A stretch of DNA of 64,000 bases from contig NC_057925.1 of the NCBI RefSeq assembly GCF_018873765.1, positions 6,025,568-6,089,567 of the forward strand, written 5' to 3'. A program made the translations under genes and the position numbers. Below the pieces are notes generated by a model. The model was not told the origin of the DNA. It searched no databases and saw nothing but the letters and a program-made list of their open reading frames with translations. This document shows positions 39,301 through 47,906 of this stretch, in pieces. This DNA comes from Telopea speciosissima. Taxonomy: Eukaryota; Streptophyta; Magnoliopsida; Proteales; Proteaceae. Every line of letters starts with the position of its first letter. The stretch's first letter is position 1.

Positions 39301-42300
39301 CTATTTGTTTGTATTTTATTTTTTGGGTTCAAGATTGTTGTGGATTTTGATCCGACTCTCACAGTTTTTTCGTGGGCTTTTTTTTCAGATTAAATTTTAC
39401 CACATAGTTGTTGGAAGGTTCTAATTCTGCTTAAAAAAAACCTTTCCCATGCATTCTAATGTGATGGATGAAGAAGAATTTTTTTTTATGGGGTTGGGGG
39501 CTTGTGAAGACCGAAGGAGTACTCTTTCCCATTTAAAGAAGAATTGTTTTGAGTCAAAGTTTGGTATTCTAACGGGGGTGTTCTTCTAGATTTCTTTGAG
39601 ATTTCTGTGATGGAATGATCTTGCCCTGTATTCCAATGGGGTTCTTCCAGATTTTTTTTTTTTTGAGATTTCTGCGATGGAATGATCTTGCCCTGTATTT
39701 CTGCATTATTGATATTTAGATATGTTAATGATAATCTTATTAGATGTATAGGAGATATTATATTGCGTTTATTTCAGTTTTGAGGTTTCTTTTCCATAAA
39801 ATCATTGTCTACATGCTATTATTTTATATATTAGGTGGTTAAATGTCTGTTATATAGTGAATACATGTCCATAATTTTGCTTATAGAGAGAACGTATTAA
39901 ACACGTACCATATCATTGCCGTACGCATTTTATTCATGGTTCAACGTCTTGGTTTCGGACCTGGTTTCAGCCAGGCAGAAACCCGAGTTGGGCCGAGATC
40001 TCGGCGAGTTGGTGCATTTGTTTTTTTTAACTCGAAGCCAGGTTTCGGTGGGTTTTTGACCTAGTTAAGTCATGAAACTTGGTATACAGCCTATTTTGGA
40101 TTATTTAAACACAATAACACTATCAGATTTTGAAATATCAAAGTCCAAATAGGAGTTTGACTTCAGACCCTAAGTTGGTAGGCTACAATGTACTAATAGG
40201 CCCTATTTTACACATAACTTAGTAGTGGAAAGCATACAATTAATGTAAAATACCAAAATAATATCGAGATCTCGTCGAGATCTCGAGTCGATGCTGTTTC
40301 CTTAACTCGTCCTCTGTCTTGTCTCGGACCTTCAAAAAAATGAGATAATATCGAGATCTCACCGAGATAATACCGAGATCTCGAGTCGATGCTGTTTCCT
40401 TAACTCGTCTTCTATCTCATCTCGGACCTTCAAAAAATAGAGATATCTCGGAGATCTTGGCGAGATCTCGTTCCATGGTTTTATTACGCAGGATTTTTAA
40501 AAAGAAATATTACCGTCTGACCCGTTTAATTGCCATATGCATCTGTACCCGTTTTATTGCTGTTCCCAAACTTAGTAAGATTCAGACCTCCAATTCTGTC
40601 CCCCCCTTCACTCTTAAACATGGTAGCTAACAGTGCGGTAAACCAACAGCTCAATTCCTTTTAAGGAATAGATTAGGATCAACCTAGCTACCTTCACCAA
40701 TCGAGTTTTAGCCCATGAAAACCCCCTCTGAACTCTTCAAACAAGTGTTGATAGCCTCAACACTACTGTTACATCTCTCCAGTCCATGATTGCATCTCTA
40801 TAAGCTGCTATTAGCATAATTTCACCTCCAGACAAAGGAAAGAGTCCTATTCAGTTTGGAGATTCTTCCAATCTCAACCTACAACAGTCTAGTTCTTCTC
40901 GAAGCCAACCCCCATTGGTAACTCCTATTATTCCACATTCTTATCAACCTGAAATGAACTCTTTAGAGGGGAGTGGACTCTCGACAAGGGGATCAGTCTC
41001 ATGCCATCACTCCACCATACCAGCAGCACCACCACCCTAGGGTAATGGTAGACCTTTTGATGATCCTCTTTATGGAGCTAAAAGAGGATCTAAACTTGAT
41101 GTTAAAGACTTTTATGGAGATAACAATCCTGAATAGTTTCTTAATTGGTCTCATAATATAGAGGTATTCTTTCAATGGCACGGTGGATTAAAAATCAACA
41201 ATAGAATCAAATTTGAGGCGTTGGCTTGGTGAACAGATGGGCTGAGATGAAAGAGGCCATGAACAAAAGATTCTTACCTATAGACTACAAGCAGCAAATG
41301 TGCATTCAGTTCACACAGTTGAAGCAAGGAAGTATGTCTGTGGAAGAATTTCTGGCTGCATTCTACTACTTGGTCACAAAGTCAAACTTTAAATAGGATG
41401 AAGAGGTGTTAGTAATCAGTTCGAAATGACTTGCACCCTCAAATTACTGTTGGTTTGGTTTATAGCAGGCTGCCAATGATGGATGGCTTAGTATAGGTGG
41501 TTTATCAAGTAGAAGAGAGTCCCTACAATTGAAGAAACTTCACAAATATTTTCTCTAAGGATGATAGCTCAAGTCAGCAATCTTCTCACATGGGAAAGCC
41601 TTTTAGTAAATCTTCCAGGAGAAAATGTAATTTTCCTTATCCCTGAGGGTGTGGTTCTGAAGAATCAACTTCAAAGACGAAGGGTGAAATACAACGCTTC
41701 TCTTGTAAGGGATATGGTCATTTTTTCTGCTCAAATGTCCTAGTTGTTAAATAACATTTTCTGATAAGGATGCTTTCAACATAGAGGGCTAGAAATGAAG
41801 CTTCTTCCTACCATGGACCTCCCAACACTTAAACTAAAGAGGACAAGAAGATCATTTTTTCCCTTGCATGTTGAAATGGATGGCATACTTGGCCTTCATC
41901 CGATTTCGATAGAGCCAAGCCCTTTTCAGAGTGGGAGAATTGGTACAGTCGCATTAAAGTGGCTGAACAGACACGATAGACTTTGGAAACCAAAGCCCAG
42001 GAGGTCCGATCCATTGTCTAAGCCATTGGGCTCAAATTTGCATCCAAATATGGCCCGTTGGTGGTAATTAGATAGCCATTTAGTTAGCTGCTGGCATTCT
42101 TGTAAACCTTTTAATTTCAGGGGCATTATTATAATTTTAATCTTTTATGTGAGGCCCAAGAGGGTGGACCAAGGTGCATGGTAAGGTTCCTCCATTATGA
42201 CCAAGTGGTCACGGGTTTGAGTCTCTGGAAACAGCCTCTCTGCGAAGCGGGGGTAAGGCTACGTAGATTGTGATCCTCCCCAGACCACGCAGTGGCGGGC

Positions 42301-44434
42301 GCCTCGTGTACTAGGTACACTCTTTATGTGCGGCCCAATGACAAGTCGTGGGGTTTAACTAGTGTAAGTTTAATTACTATTAGTCTAGTCAATGCTGGCA
42401 TTTAACTCCATTAGATTACTGAGTGATTTAATTGAATTTTTATAAAAGGAAGTAACACCCCGATCGAATTGGACAATTGAATAGAAACTTAGCTATTCTG
42501 CAATCTGTTATTCAAACCAGATCTCATTCTCTCTATTTGTAACATGACAATACTGTTTTGCCCATCAAATTAACCATGTGCTCATTAAAGAGCAAGAGTG
42601 AAATCAATTTCAATTTCAAAATTGAAACAGCTCCTCAGCTATTTCAGAATTCCTATTCCATTTGATTTCTAATTCGCTGAAATAAGGTGCAAAAATCAAA
42701 CTAAACAATTTCCGAAATTGAAATAGAAATCATACCAAATCAGGCCTAAGTAGCTGCACTTGGTGTGGAACATTTAGAGACAAAAGTAGTTACCAAATAT
42801 GATTCACAAAAAATAATATTTTGTAACTTTAATATTTGGACAATAATTTACGTAGAAAATGACTATATATGCATAATGCAATTGCACAGCACCCCATTAT
42901 CTTCTTTAATAAATAATTTTCCCTTCTTAGAATGTCTAATGCTAAACCAAGTCAACCTAATCATTATCAAATAGTTACAAGACAGTTAAAAAGGAAATAG
43001 TAAACAGCAATTTTACCAACGATTCCTCATTCTCGCCTTCTATAGACTCTGCCAGCAGAGCAAGAATGTTTGTCATGTGCTTCTGTAGATAAGATAGCTG
43101 ATACGCCTCTTCATCAGCTTGTGATGGCATAAATCGCCGGCTGTTGCTGCGCACAAGCTATAAATAATGCAAGGTTATTGTAGATTTGACCCAAATATGA
43201 ATAACATGATCTTCAGGTTCGTAAAGAACAAACTATGTTCAAGTGTACTAAATTAGTTCAAATTTCAACTATGAAACTTGAACATAGTATATCTCGATAT
43301 TGATAAAAGCCACTATGAATTGTTTCAACAACTAGAAAATGAGCATGTGTGAAGCGCAGGCATATTATTATAAACAATGATGTGTTATGGGATAAACTTA
43401 TGTTTTTGTATAAATTCACAAGTACAAATACATAGGAAGATAGAATTGACATGCAAACAATATAAGACCATGTAAGATTTCTTTAGAACCTCCAAAACGT
43501 TTCTTTGCATTGCATAATTTGCAATAAATCCCAGAAGCAAATTCATCCAACAAGTCCAGATTAACAGAACCAGGTTGCAACCACAGCTGTTTACTAACCA
43601 ACTGTCATACAAGGGAATTATACAACTTCCCAGGGAAAAGAAACATACTTTACATCCTCATCAACGAAATAAAGCATATACGATAAACTACCAGAAAGGG
43701 GGGGGGGGGGGGGGAGGGGGGGCATTAAGTCACAATTCTAGCAACTGAGACAACAATACAAGTTTCTGAAAAGATAAATTCTTGAACCGACACAGAGTGA
43801 ATTCAGTCAATTCGCAGAATAATTCGAAAATGCAATCAAATAAACCAAAGTTTGGATAAAGCTGCAACAGAAAGTAGAAACCCATATGAACGAGTGTCGA
43901 ATATCATAAATTCAAACGCAAGAAAAAATAATCGTTTATTACCTGCAATGGGGAGAGCGCCGATAGGTAACCATCGAAGGCGGAAGTGGAAGGCCAGACA
44001 TCAGCGACGGAAGCGGAATCCTTGTGGGTCCTGGGGAGAAGTCTCTTGTAAGATTGGATGTAAAGGAAGAGAATCAGATCGTTAATATCAGCGCCAACAT
44101 AATCCAAGTCCCCAGGCTTGGCGGTGACTAGAGGGTCTGAATCAGAGGGTAACACCGCGGCGAGGGTGTCAAGGACAAGGCGAGCATTCTCGATCGAGAT
44201 CTGAAGCACTTGGGAAATGCCGTCGGCGTCGATTCGGAGGGGAGAGGAAGAAGCAGAAGCGTGTTGGATGAACTTCTCCTTGAAAGGGCCTAGGGTTGCT
44301 GTGCCATCTGAGAAGATGAGCTTCGGTATTGGAAGGAGTCCATGCTCGAATGGCTCTCTTCTTGCCCGAACAAAGACTGGTTCTTTCGTAGAGCTCGAAC
44401 AAGTAGGCGTCGACGGACCGATTTCTTCGTTCAT
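21352..44434 (-). CDS. TBCCD1: TBCC domain-containing protein 1, nine exons across 23 kb
   Basis: All coding exons could be placed, with GT-AG borders and consistent phase: 43943-44434, 43017-43157, 35931-36308, 34934-35038, 29618-29758, 28547-28750, 28318-28410, 27867-27978, 21352-21395. They total 1710 bp, or 569 aa plus stop, the length expected of plant TBCCD1 (At3g57890/At2g42230 type). The protein starts with REPFEHGLLPIPKL; residues 337-434 form the C-CAP/cofactor-C-like domain (NCHDSVIYILAPLRYATVYG, VEHCERV, AKRIYIANCRECVFFLGVNQ, QRPLILGDNHKLQ). The C-terminus is ASGNIRQLYCLQAD. TBCCD1 is related to tubulin cofactor C and RP2 and acts in cell organisation; its plant role is little known. 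The Gly/Ala codon at the last junction is split 1+2. Introns 2, 4 and 8 are swollen by mobile elements, yet no exon is damaged, so the gene should be functional. Confidence 0.95.
21954..25149 (-). mobile_element. Non-autonomous LTR retroelement, structurally whole (fossil)
   Basis: Direct LTRs at 21954-22175 and 24917-25149, both bounded TG...CA, flanked by the 5-bp target duplication TCAAC (21949-21953 and 25150-25154). A primer-binding site TGGTATCAGAGC, matching initiator Met-tRNA, abuts the LTR at 24902-24916, and a purine tract lies next to the other LTR (about 22176-22188). The 2.7-kb interior shows no gag or pol, so the element is a LARD-like derivative that must have moved with borrowed proteins. 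The LTRs differ by only a few percent, suggesting an age of order one million years under usual plant rates. It sits in the last intron of TBCCD1, in the same orientation as the gene. Confidence 0.9.
25960..26800 (+). mobile_element. LTR-like retroelement fossil (approximate)
   Basis: A noncoding, T-rich block with repeated 'cctaggcag' and 'ttttagttaggtgtc' words. It leads to 'tttatatatgatgtaattcccc' and a C/T-rich end, the look of the transcribed part of a plant LTR. Ends and partner LTR are not resolved. It lies in the last intron of TBCCD1. Confidence 0.35.
27120..27665 (-). mobile_element. LTR-like retroelement fossil, related to 60355-60965
   Basis: Read on the minus strand it starts 'gggcttattttattgg' and continues with 'aagccttgggtggg', 'gtaatgggcc' and 'ctaaaatgtgggta', the same block order as the plus strand at 60355-60470. 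The shared noncoding layout suggests two old solo LTRs or short non-autonomous LTR elements of one family. No coding parts are seen. Confidence 0.4.
29759..31235. other. TBCCD1 intron 4, right-hand part (next to exon 5)
   Basis: Ordinary AT-rich intron sequence with no gene. A C run followed by an A run lies at about 30551-30575. The intron continues on the other side of the Mutator-like element and the RTE/sHSP block up to 34933. Confidence 0.5.
31245..32599. mobile_element. Mutator-like non-autonomous element with GATAC-rich ends
   Basis: The left end is CATGGTTTAAAGTATC followed by iterated 'cgatacgata'. The right end carries the inverse, 'gataccgatactttaaacc'. Both sides are flanked by CATAGGAAG (31236-31244 and 32600-32608), a 9-bp direct repeat as expected for Mutator superfamily insertion. 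No transposase is present. An RTE LINE piece occupies 31586-32250 inside it. Element ends may be off by a base or two. Confidence 0.75.
31586..32250 (-). mobile_element. RTE-clade LINE, 3' fragment
   Basis: The minus strand encodes the C-terminal end of a plant RTE reverse transcriptase: KLKGKFYRTVIRPAMIYGVE, MSVAKMRMLRRMCGKTRRDR, ELGVAPIQDKLRESCLKWY. These are followed by the typical RTE 3' region with 'atgtagccgaccccatttag' and 'ttgggataaggtt' in minus sense. The 5' part is missing, the usual state for LINE copies. It is nested in the Mutator-like element. Confidence 0.85.
32834..32939 (+). promoter_or_regulatory. Heat-shock elements and TATA box of the sHSP pseudogene
   Basis: GAAGCTTC at 32834-32841, TTC/GAA half sites at 32855-32863, and a perfect three-unit heat-shock element GAATCTTCAAGAA at 32880-32892. 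A TATA box TATAAATA (32932-32939) lies about 40 bp further on. Spacing and order are those of a plant small heat-shock gene promoter. It faces opposite to TBCCD1, inside its intron. Confidence 0.7.
33068..33483 (+). pseudogene. Class I small heat-shock protein pseudogene
   Basis: The start at 33068 gives MSISPSLFNWRFSIFDPIQS and continues to TEIDWKEP. The alpha-crystallin domain then goes on in another frame (KHAHVFQVDLPGLTKDD, DDKWHYKERTIGKFIGRFRL, VKIDEIKATMESGIFTVTMP, KKPKYRAKISG), so a one-base loss near 33188-33195 has broken the gene. About six codons also appear to be missing after LTKDDMRV. The normal stop is absent; LINE sequence begins within about 10 bases of the ISG end. Functional class I sHSPs are about 150-160 aa cytosolic chaperones and are intronless, so an intact promoter and lack of introns fit DNA duplication as well as transposition; the promoter argues against a processed copy. 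Confidence 0.88.
33490..34757 (+). mobile_element. RTE-clade LINE, 5'-truncated reverse transcriptase copy
   Basis: The frame shows KKDLHMVFIDLEKAY, the fingers/palm motif TLIGLHQGSALSPYLFMLIM, a degenerate catalytic box CMLFANDTILVDE (the usual second D of FADD is N), GLKISRTKTEYM, FRYLGSIVNKEGNIEEDVTK and KLKGKFYRSLIKPVMMYGVE. Past there in-frame stops occur (for example after YGVE). The 3' end carries 'catgtagccgaccccatt' and 'ttgggataaggct', as in the minus-strand copy at 31586. A second short echo of the ECWAVKKQ motif near 34585 hints at a composite of two copies. It is nonfunctional. Confidence 0.88.
35039..35930. other. TBCCD1 intron 3
   Basis: An intron of 892 bp between exons 3 and 4 with an A run at about 35049. 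No gene or clear mobile element is seen. Confidence 0.6.
36853..36945. repeat. Two-unit tandem repeat in TBCCD1 intron 2
   Basis: 'gttatgtagacaaggtacaa' followed by 'aagatgctttt' occurs twice in direct succession with a period of about 46 bp. A C run followed by an A run lies 35 bp beyond it. Confidence 0.75.
38630..40579. mobile_element. Mutator-like insertion within the gypsy fossil, possible Pack-MULE
   Basis: The sequence is bounded by the direct repeat ATTCAGACCT (38620-38629 and 40580-40589), interrupting the untranslated leader just after the retroelement's primer-binding site. A 9-10 bp duplication is typical of Mutator-like elements. Terminal inverted repeats are weak (TAGTAGTAAATAC against the inverse of AAACTTAGTAAG). 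The interior contains a gene-like stretch (about 38850-39260) with 'accctagctgtcgcccccat' and three copies of a 'ttgcagcggtgg/ttgcagcggc' word, plus a direct duplication of 'gcgatggaatgatcttgccc' (about 39608 and 39676). No transposase is seen. Confidence 0.55.
39935..40478. mobile_element. MITE with 'gagatctcgg' interior, nested
   Basis: It starts CATGGTTCAACG and ends CGTTCCATGG, with TTTTATT on both sides (39928-39934 and 40479-40485). The interior repeats 'cgagatctcg' palindromic words and two copies of 'gtcgatgctgtttccttaac'. It sits inside the 38630-40579 element, so it is the youngest layer of that nest. Confidence 0.6.
42160..42322 (+). mobile_element. Au-like SINE inserted in the 3' LTR of the gypsy fossil
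   Basis: The element contains GTGCATGGTAAGGTTCC, a B-box-like CACGGGTTTGAGTCTC, GGGGTAAGGCTACGTAGATT, CCACGCAGTGGCGGGCGCC and TCGTGTACTAGGTACACTC in Au order. The flanks TTTATGTGaGGCCCAA (42144-42159) and TTTATGTGcGGCCCAA (42323-42338) are a 16-bp target duplication with one difference, and they join up the LTR sequence cleanly. Confidence 0.85.
42546..43016. other. TBCCD1 intron 2 beside exon 2
   Basis: AT-rich intron sequence between the retroelement fossil and exon 2. Nothing else is recognised. Confidence 0.5.
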
Positions 44435-44640
44435 ATCTCAGACTCAACCAAAGAGAAAGAAGAAGATGAAGAACAAGGGAGGAGAAACTAGACGATAGAT
44501 CTCTGAGAATTGGGAAATGAAATGTGGGAAAGAGAGAGTCTGTGTGTGTGTGTGTGTGCGTGCGTGCGTGTGTAAGCTGCTTGAGAAGATGGGGGTTTCC
44601 GCTCTTACTCACAGGGAGTGATTAGGAATTTCATTTTCCT
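44435..44640 (-). promoter_or_regulatory. 5' UTR and proximal promoter of TBCCD1
   Basis: GA-rich on the plus strand (CT-rich in the transcript), with a (TG)n/(TGCG)n microsatellite at about 44541-44573 that reads (CA)n in the transcript. CT-rich leaders are common in plant housekeeping genes. No TATA box is obvious. Confidence 0.45.
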
Positions 44641-44994
44641 CCTGTGGATAATTGGGAATTTCATAGGTGTTAGTATTTTTTTATATAAGTTAAGACCTAG
44701 ATTTTAGAATTTTTCTTTATTTTCAATCATGCCTTTGTTATTACCAAAAAAAAAATCATGCATTTGTTATTACGATATTTTCGGGACTGTTTAAATGATG
44801 CTTCTATATGTATATTTATAATGTGACACCTTTTTTCAATTGTCCATTGTTTCATTCACAAAAATTATTTAAGTTAGAGGTATAAAAGAGTTTCCAAAAT
44901 TGATTTAAAAATAACTTATCGTTAGGTCATCGCCAAAAGCTGTCATGATCGTCATATCTTTAGAATACATATGTAAAATGATAATATTACTGTA

Positions 44995-45160
44995 TTACCC
45001 AATGCACGAGGCTTCCATCATTGGGGGTTTAGGGAGGGTCATAATATATGCGGCCTTACCTCCACTTCATGGAGAGGTTGTGTCCGAACTCAAACTCTTG
45101 ACCACCAGGTTGCAATGGAGCAACCTTATTGTTGTACCAAAGCCCACCTTCTAAAAGGGG
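44995..45160 (-). mobile_element. Au-like SINE
   Basis: The plus strand reads CCCAATGCACGAGGCTTCC, 'ggtcataatatatgcggcc', 'ttacctccacttcatggaga' and 'ggttgtgtccgaactcaaac', the inverse of the Au block order with box B at 'gaactcaaactcttgaccac'. Located just upstream of TBCCD1. Confidence 0.7.
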
Positions 45161-45211
45161 AAAAAGTATGATTACAAATTGTTGACACCTTAAGGGTGTC
45201 ATAAGAGAATC

Positions 45212-45919
45212 GCAATCTTGTCATTATTCCTATTCTTTTTTGTCTCCCCTCCTTTGATGAATCGAGATCGTGCATGGTTCTTTAGTGTACGTTGTGGCTA
45301 TTACTTCTTATTTTTATTTGGTGACTTTCATATATCTCCTTTTGTATTTTCCGTTAATTCTCACATGAATGATATTTGTAATTTTTTTACTATTAATTCA
45401 AGTAACTTTTCTTTACCCAACTTAAGCTATCCTATTTTGGTGTGTGCAAGAACTACTAACAATACTCTAACAGATTCAGGTTGGGCATATGGTCCATTAT
45501 ACCTAGCTAAGTCGTTTCTTTTTTATAGAGTTGGGTTGTGTGCAAACAAGTCAGCTTGTAGAGGCAAAAGCTCATGGTCTTCTCAAAGGTCTTTTAACAA
45601 CATGTCAGTTACGATGGAATGTGAAACACATTCGAACAGATTCTAAACAATTAAACGATATGGTGGTGGAACCGGAAAAGAATTGGTGGCCCTGGAATTC
45701 TTTTGCTATTTTTTAAACATCTTTTGTTACTTTAGTGAACAAATAATTTATTTTTTATTTGACAATGAAGTCATTTTTATGTTCAAATGTTTAGCGGAAA
45801 AAGCCTTAAAGGAGAAGACTCTTTTTTAGTTCATGAATTGTTGATGATATGAACACTCTTGTACATAGTCATAGTTTTATTTTTTTTAATTTAAGTTTTC
45901 TTTGTTTCCATAAAAAAAA
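45212..45919 (+). mobile_element. 5'-truncated L1-type LINE with RNase H remnant
   Basis: Flanked by ATAAGAGAATC at 45201-45211 and 45920-45930, with a poly(A) run directly before the right copy. The frame near 45520-45715 encodes an RNase H-like piece (SQLVEAKAHGLLKGLLT, IRTDSKQLNDMVVEPEKNWW), typical of the C-terminal RNase H region of plant L1 elements. 5' truncation plus target duplication plus poly(A) is the signature of target-primed reverse transcription. Frames are broken. Confidence 0.85.
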
Positions 45920-45930
45920 ATAAGAGAATC

Positions 45931-47640
45931 ACTTTTTTAAAAGGTTGATTATAAAATAGATTTTTGGAAAAAAGATTGCCACAATGCCACTATGCAATTT
46001 TCCTCTCTTTTGAAATTTTTATTATTTGTTTTCACTTATTCTTAATAATCTAAACCTAATATAGATGATACCTTTTTCAGAGCACCTATTGGTGTGGCGT
46101 GCAGATTCCTCTCAACACTAACAACATAGCCACATAGGGAATCCTCTCCACTGATTTTTAATGATTAATTGTTCACAAGCCTAGATTCACTCCGGCTTAA
46201 ACTTTTCGTGTGAATAAGGGACCATTATTTCATACTTTTCCACGAAATTTGTGCCCTTCTATTCTACTACATGGCAAAAATAATATATTAGAATCATACC
46301 AAAAGCCATTCTTTCTTGAGTGAAATGTATAAATCACTTATTCATATTCAAATGAATCTCTTTCTTTATTTTGTTGGTAAATTCCAAATGAATCTCTGAA
46401 GATACACATCAATAACATAACCACACCGGTTTGGGACCTTGGGTTAGTTCATTTAATTTATTAGTTCTCCAAAACCCTGTAATGGGTAATCTTGTTCAAT
46501 TTTGACATAATAGCTCATAACAGTTTTTTTTTTTTTTTTCCTGATTGAATGAGGCAAACAAAAATATGAAGCTACCATTGCAATTTAGTTTAGAGAAAAT
46601 CTTATAATCAAGATTGGTGAAAAAGAAAACTCATCACCTTACTATTTTGTCCTTAGTACAACATATTTTTTTCTACAAAGGTAAATCATGTTATTTCACA
46701 TTTATACTCGAAAAATGTACAACTTTTAATAATGACATAATGACAAATCACTTAATTTTTTTTTTTTTGAAAACCATGTGTTGTACACATTAAACAAGTT
46801 TTTGTATAAGATAAGGGGCAATCCAAATACGAATATATAATTTACCATTTTGGTGACAACAAGATGAATCCCTTTAGTTTATAAGATGGTAATGACCAAC
46901 TCACTTTAAACCATATTAATTAGGATATTGAGACTTCATTTGCTTCACAAAAGAAAATTCCATAATAACTTACAGGAAAAAAAGTGAATCATGCTCGTTC
47001 GTAGTAAGAAACAATTCTCATGTGCTCATTTTTTTTTTTCCTTTCCATGGGCAAGAATGCAAGATGATTTAGCATATATAGGCAAGATGATTTGGCATTC
47101 TTACCATTGGATAAATTAAGAACTCTCTATATGGGTAACATGTAAAATTTGGTATATCTCAACCAAATGAACCACCACGTAAGGGAATAATTAGATGTAA
47201 AATTTGGTATATCTCAACTCTCCATTGGTGATATGACCCTATAATTTGACTTTGGGTTCATCATTAACTCCCGCACACAATATTATTCAATCACAAATAC
47301 ACTTGTTTGGTTCAATAATTAGATGCCTATGGTGATGAGATTCTTCATTCACCATGGGTGAAGGGAAACTCAATCCTGAATAGAAATATATCAATTGATT
47401 CCAAAGTTTTCCCCATCACAATTTGCAATTTTAGTGTTCACCACTTTGAATTATAAGTTTTGCTTCAAATCAAAATATTTGCTTGACTGGGGGTCATACG
47501 AGTCAAGTCAACTTGGGAAGTCAAGATGTTGACTTGATGAAATCATATAGAAGGGATTTGTTATTTTTAATATGTATGATATAATATACAACCTTGAGAT
47601 AAGTTTTCCCTAAAAGTGATGTGACTTTGTTTTAGATTTT
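45931..47640. other. AT-rich intergenic spacer
   Basis: No gene seen. 'atgtaaaatttggtatatctc' without its first base occurs at about 47142 and again near 47197, a small local direct duplication. Long A and T runs occur (for example about 46525 and 46758). Confidence 0.4.
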
Positions 47641-47656
47641 AAGGTTCAAAATATAA

Positions 47657-47890
47657 GTTGATCCAGGATTTGCCCTGGTGGTTCGCTATTCCCTTGGAAG
47701 AACTGCGTTAGGAGCTTGATCGGTGGTTCTAGTCTCCTTAGCGACACCAAGTCCATATTTACTTGCTTTCCAAGAAGTGGAGCCCATGTGGGTAACATAT
47801 TGATCTCTTGTGGGTCTTCTATTGCCTCCTTATGGGGCCTTGATGGCCAATTGACCCTTGACAACTGCATCAAAAAATATATAAAAAAAA
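47657..47890 (+). mobile_element. Short retroposed sequence with poly(A) and 16-bp target duplication
   Basis: A 234-bp insert beginning GTTGATCCAGGATTTGCCC and ending in an A-rich tail, bounded by perfect direct repeats AAGGTTCAAAATATAA (47641-47656 and 47891-47906). The origin is unclear: no tRNA-like A and B boxes are evident, so a 5'-truncated LINE 3' end or a non-tRNA SINE are the best guesses. Confidence 0.75.
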
Positions 47891-47906
47891 AAGGTTCAAA
47901 ATATAA

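Larger units (their letters stand above)
37550..42545 (+). mobile_element. Ty3/gypsy LTR retroelement fossil, broken
   Basis: Two diverged direct LTRs (about 37550-38606 and 41940-42545) share 'ggtggtaattagatag', 'ttagttagctg' and 'taatctgttatt'-type blocks. A primer-binding site TGGTATCAGAGC lies at 38607-38618 after the first LTR, and a purine-rich tract precedes the second. Between them (about 40620-41760) is gag-like sequence of the Ty3/gypsy retrotransposon type (FYGDNNPE, KRFLPIDYKQQM, QLKQGSMSVEEF). No pol region is seen. It carries many breaks and its LTRs have diverged strongly, so it is old. Two later insertions interrupt it (38630-40579 and 42160-42322). It lies in TBCCD1 intron 2. 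Confidence 0.8.

Noticed and set aside
44541-44573. TG/TGCG microsatellite next to TBCCD1
   Set aside because: An ordinary microsatellite in a leader or promoter; no evidence of function.
45218-45646. A 142-codon plus-strand frame that looks like a hydrophobic protein
   Set aside because: It lies inside a 5'-truncated L1 copy with target duplication and poly(A); only the RNase H remnant in another frame is meaningful.
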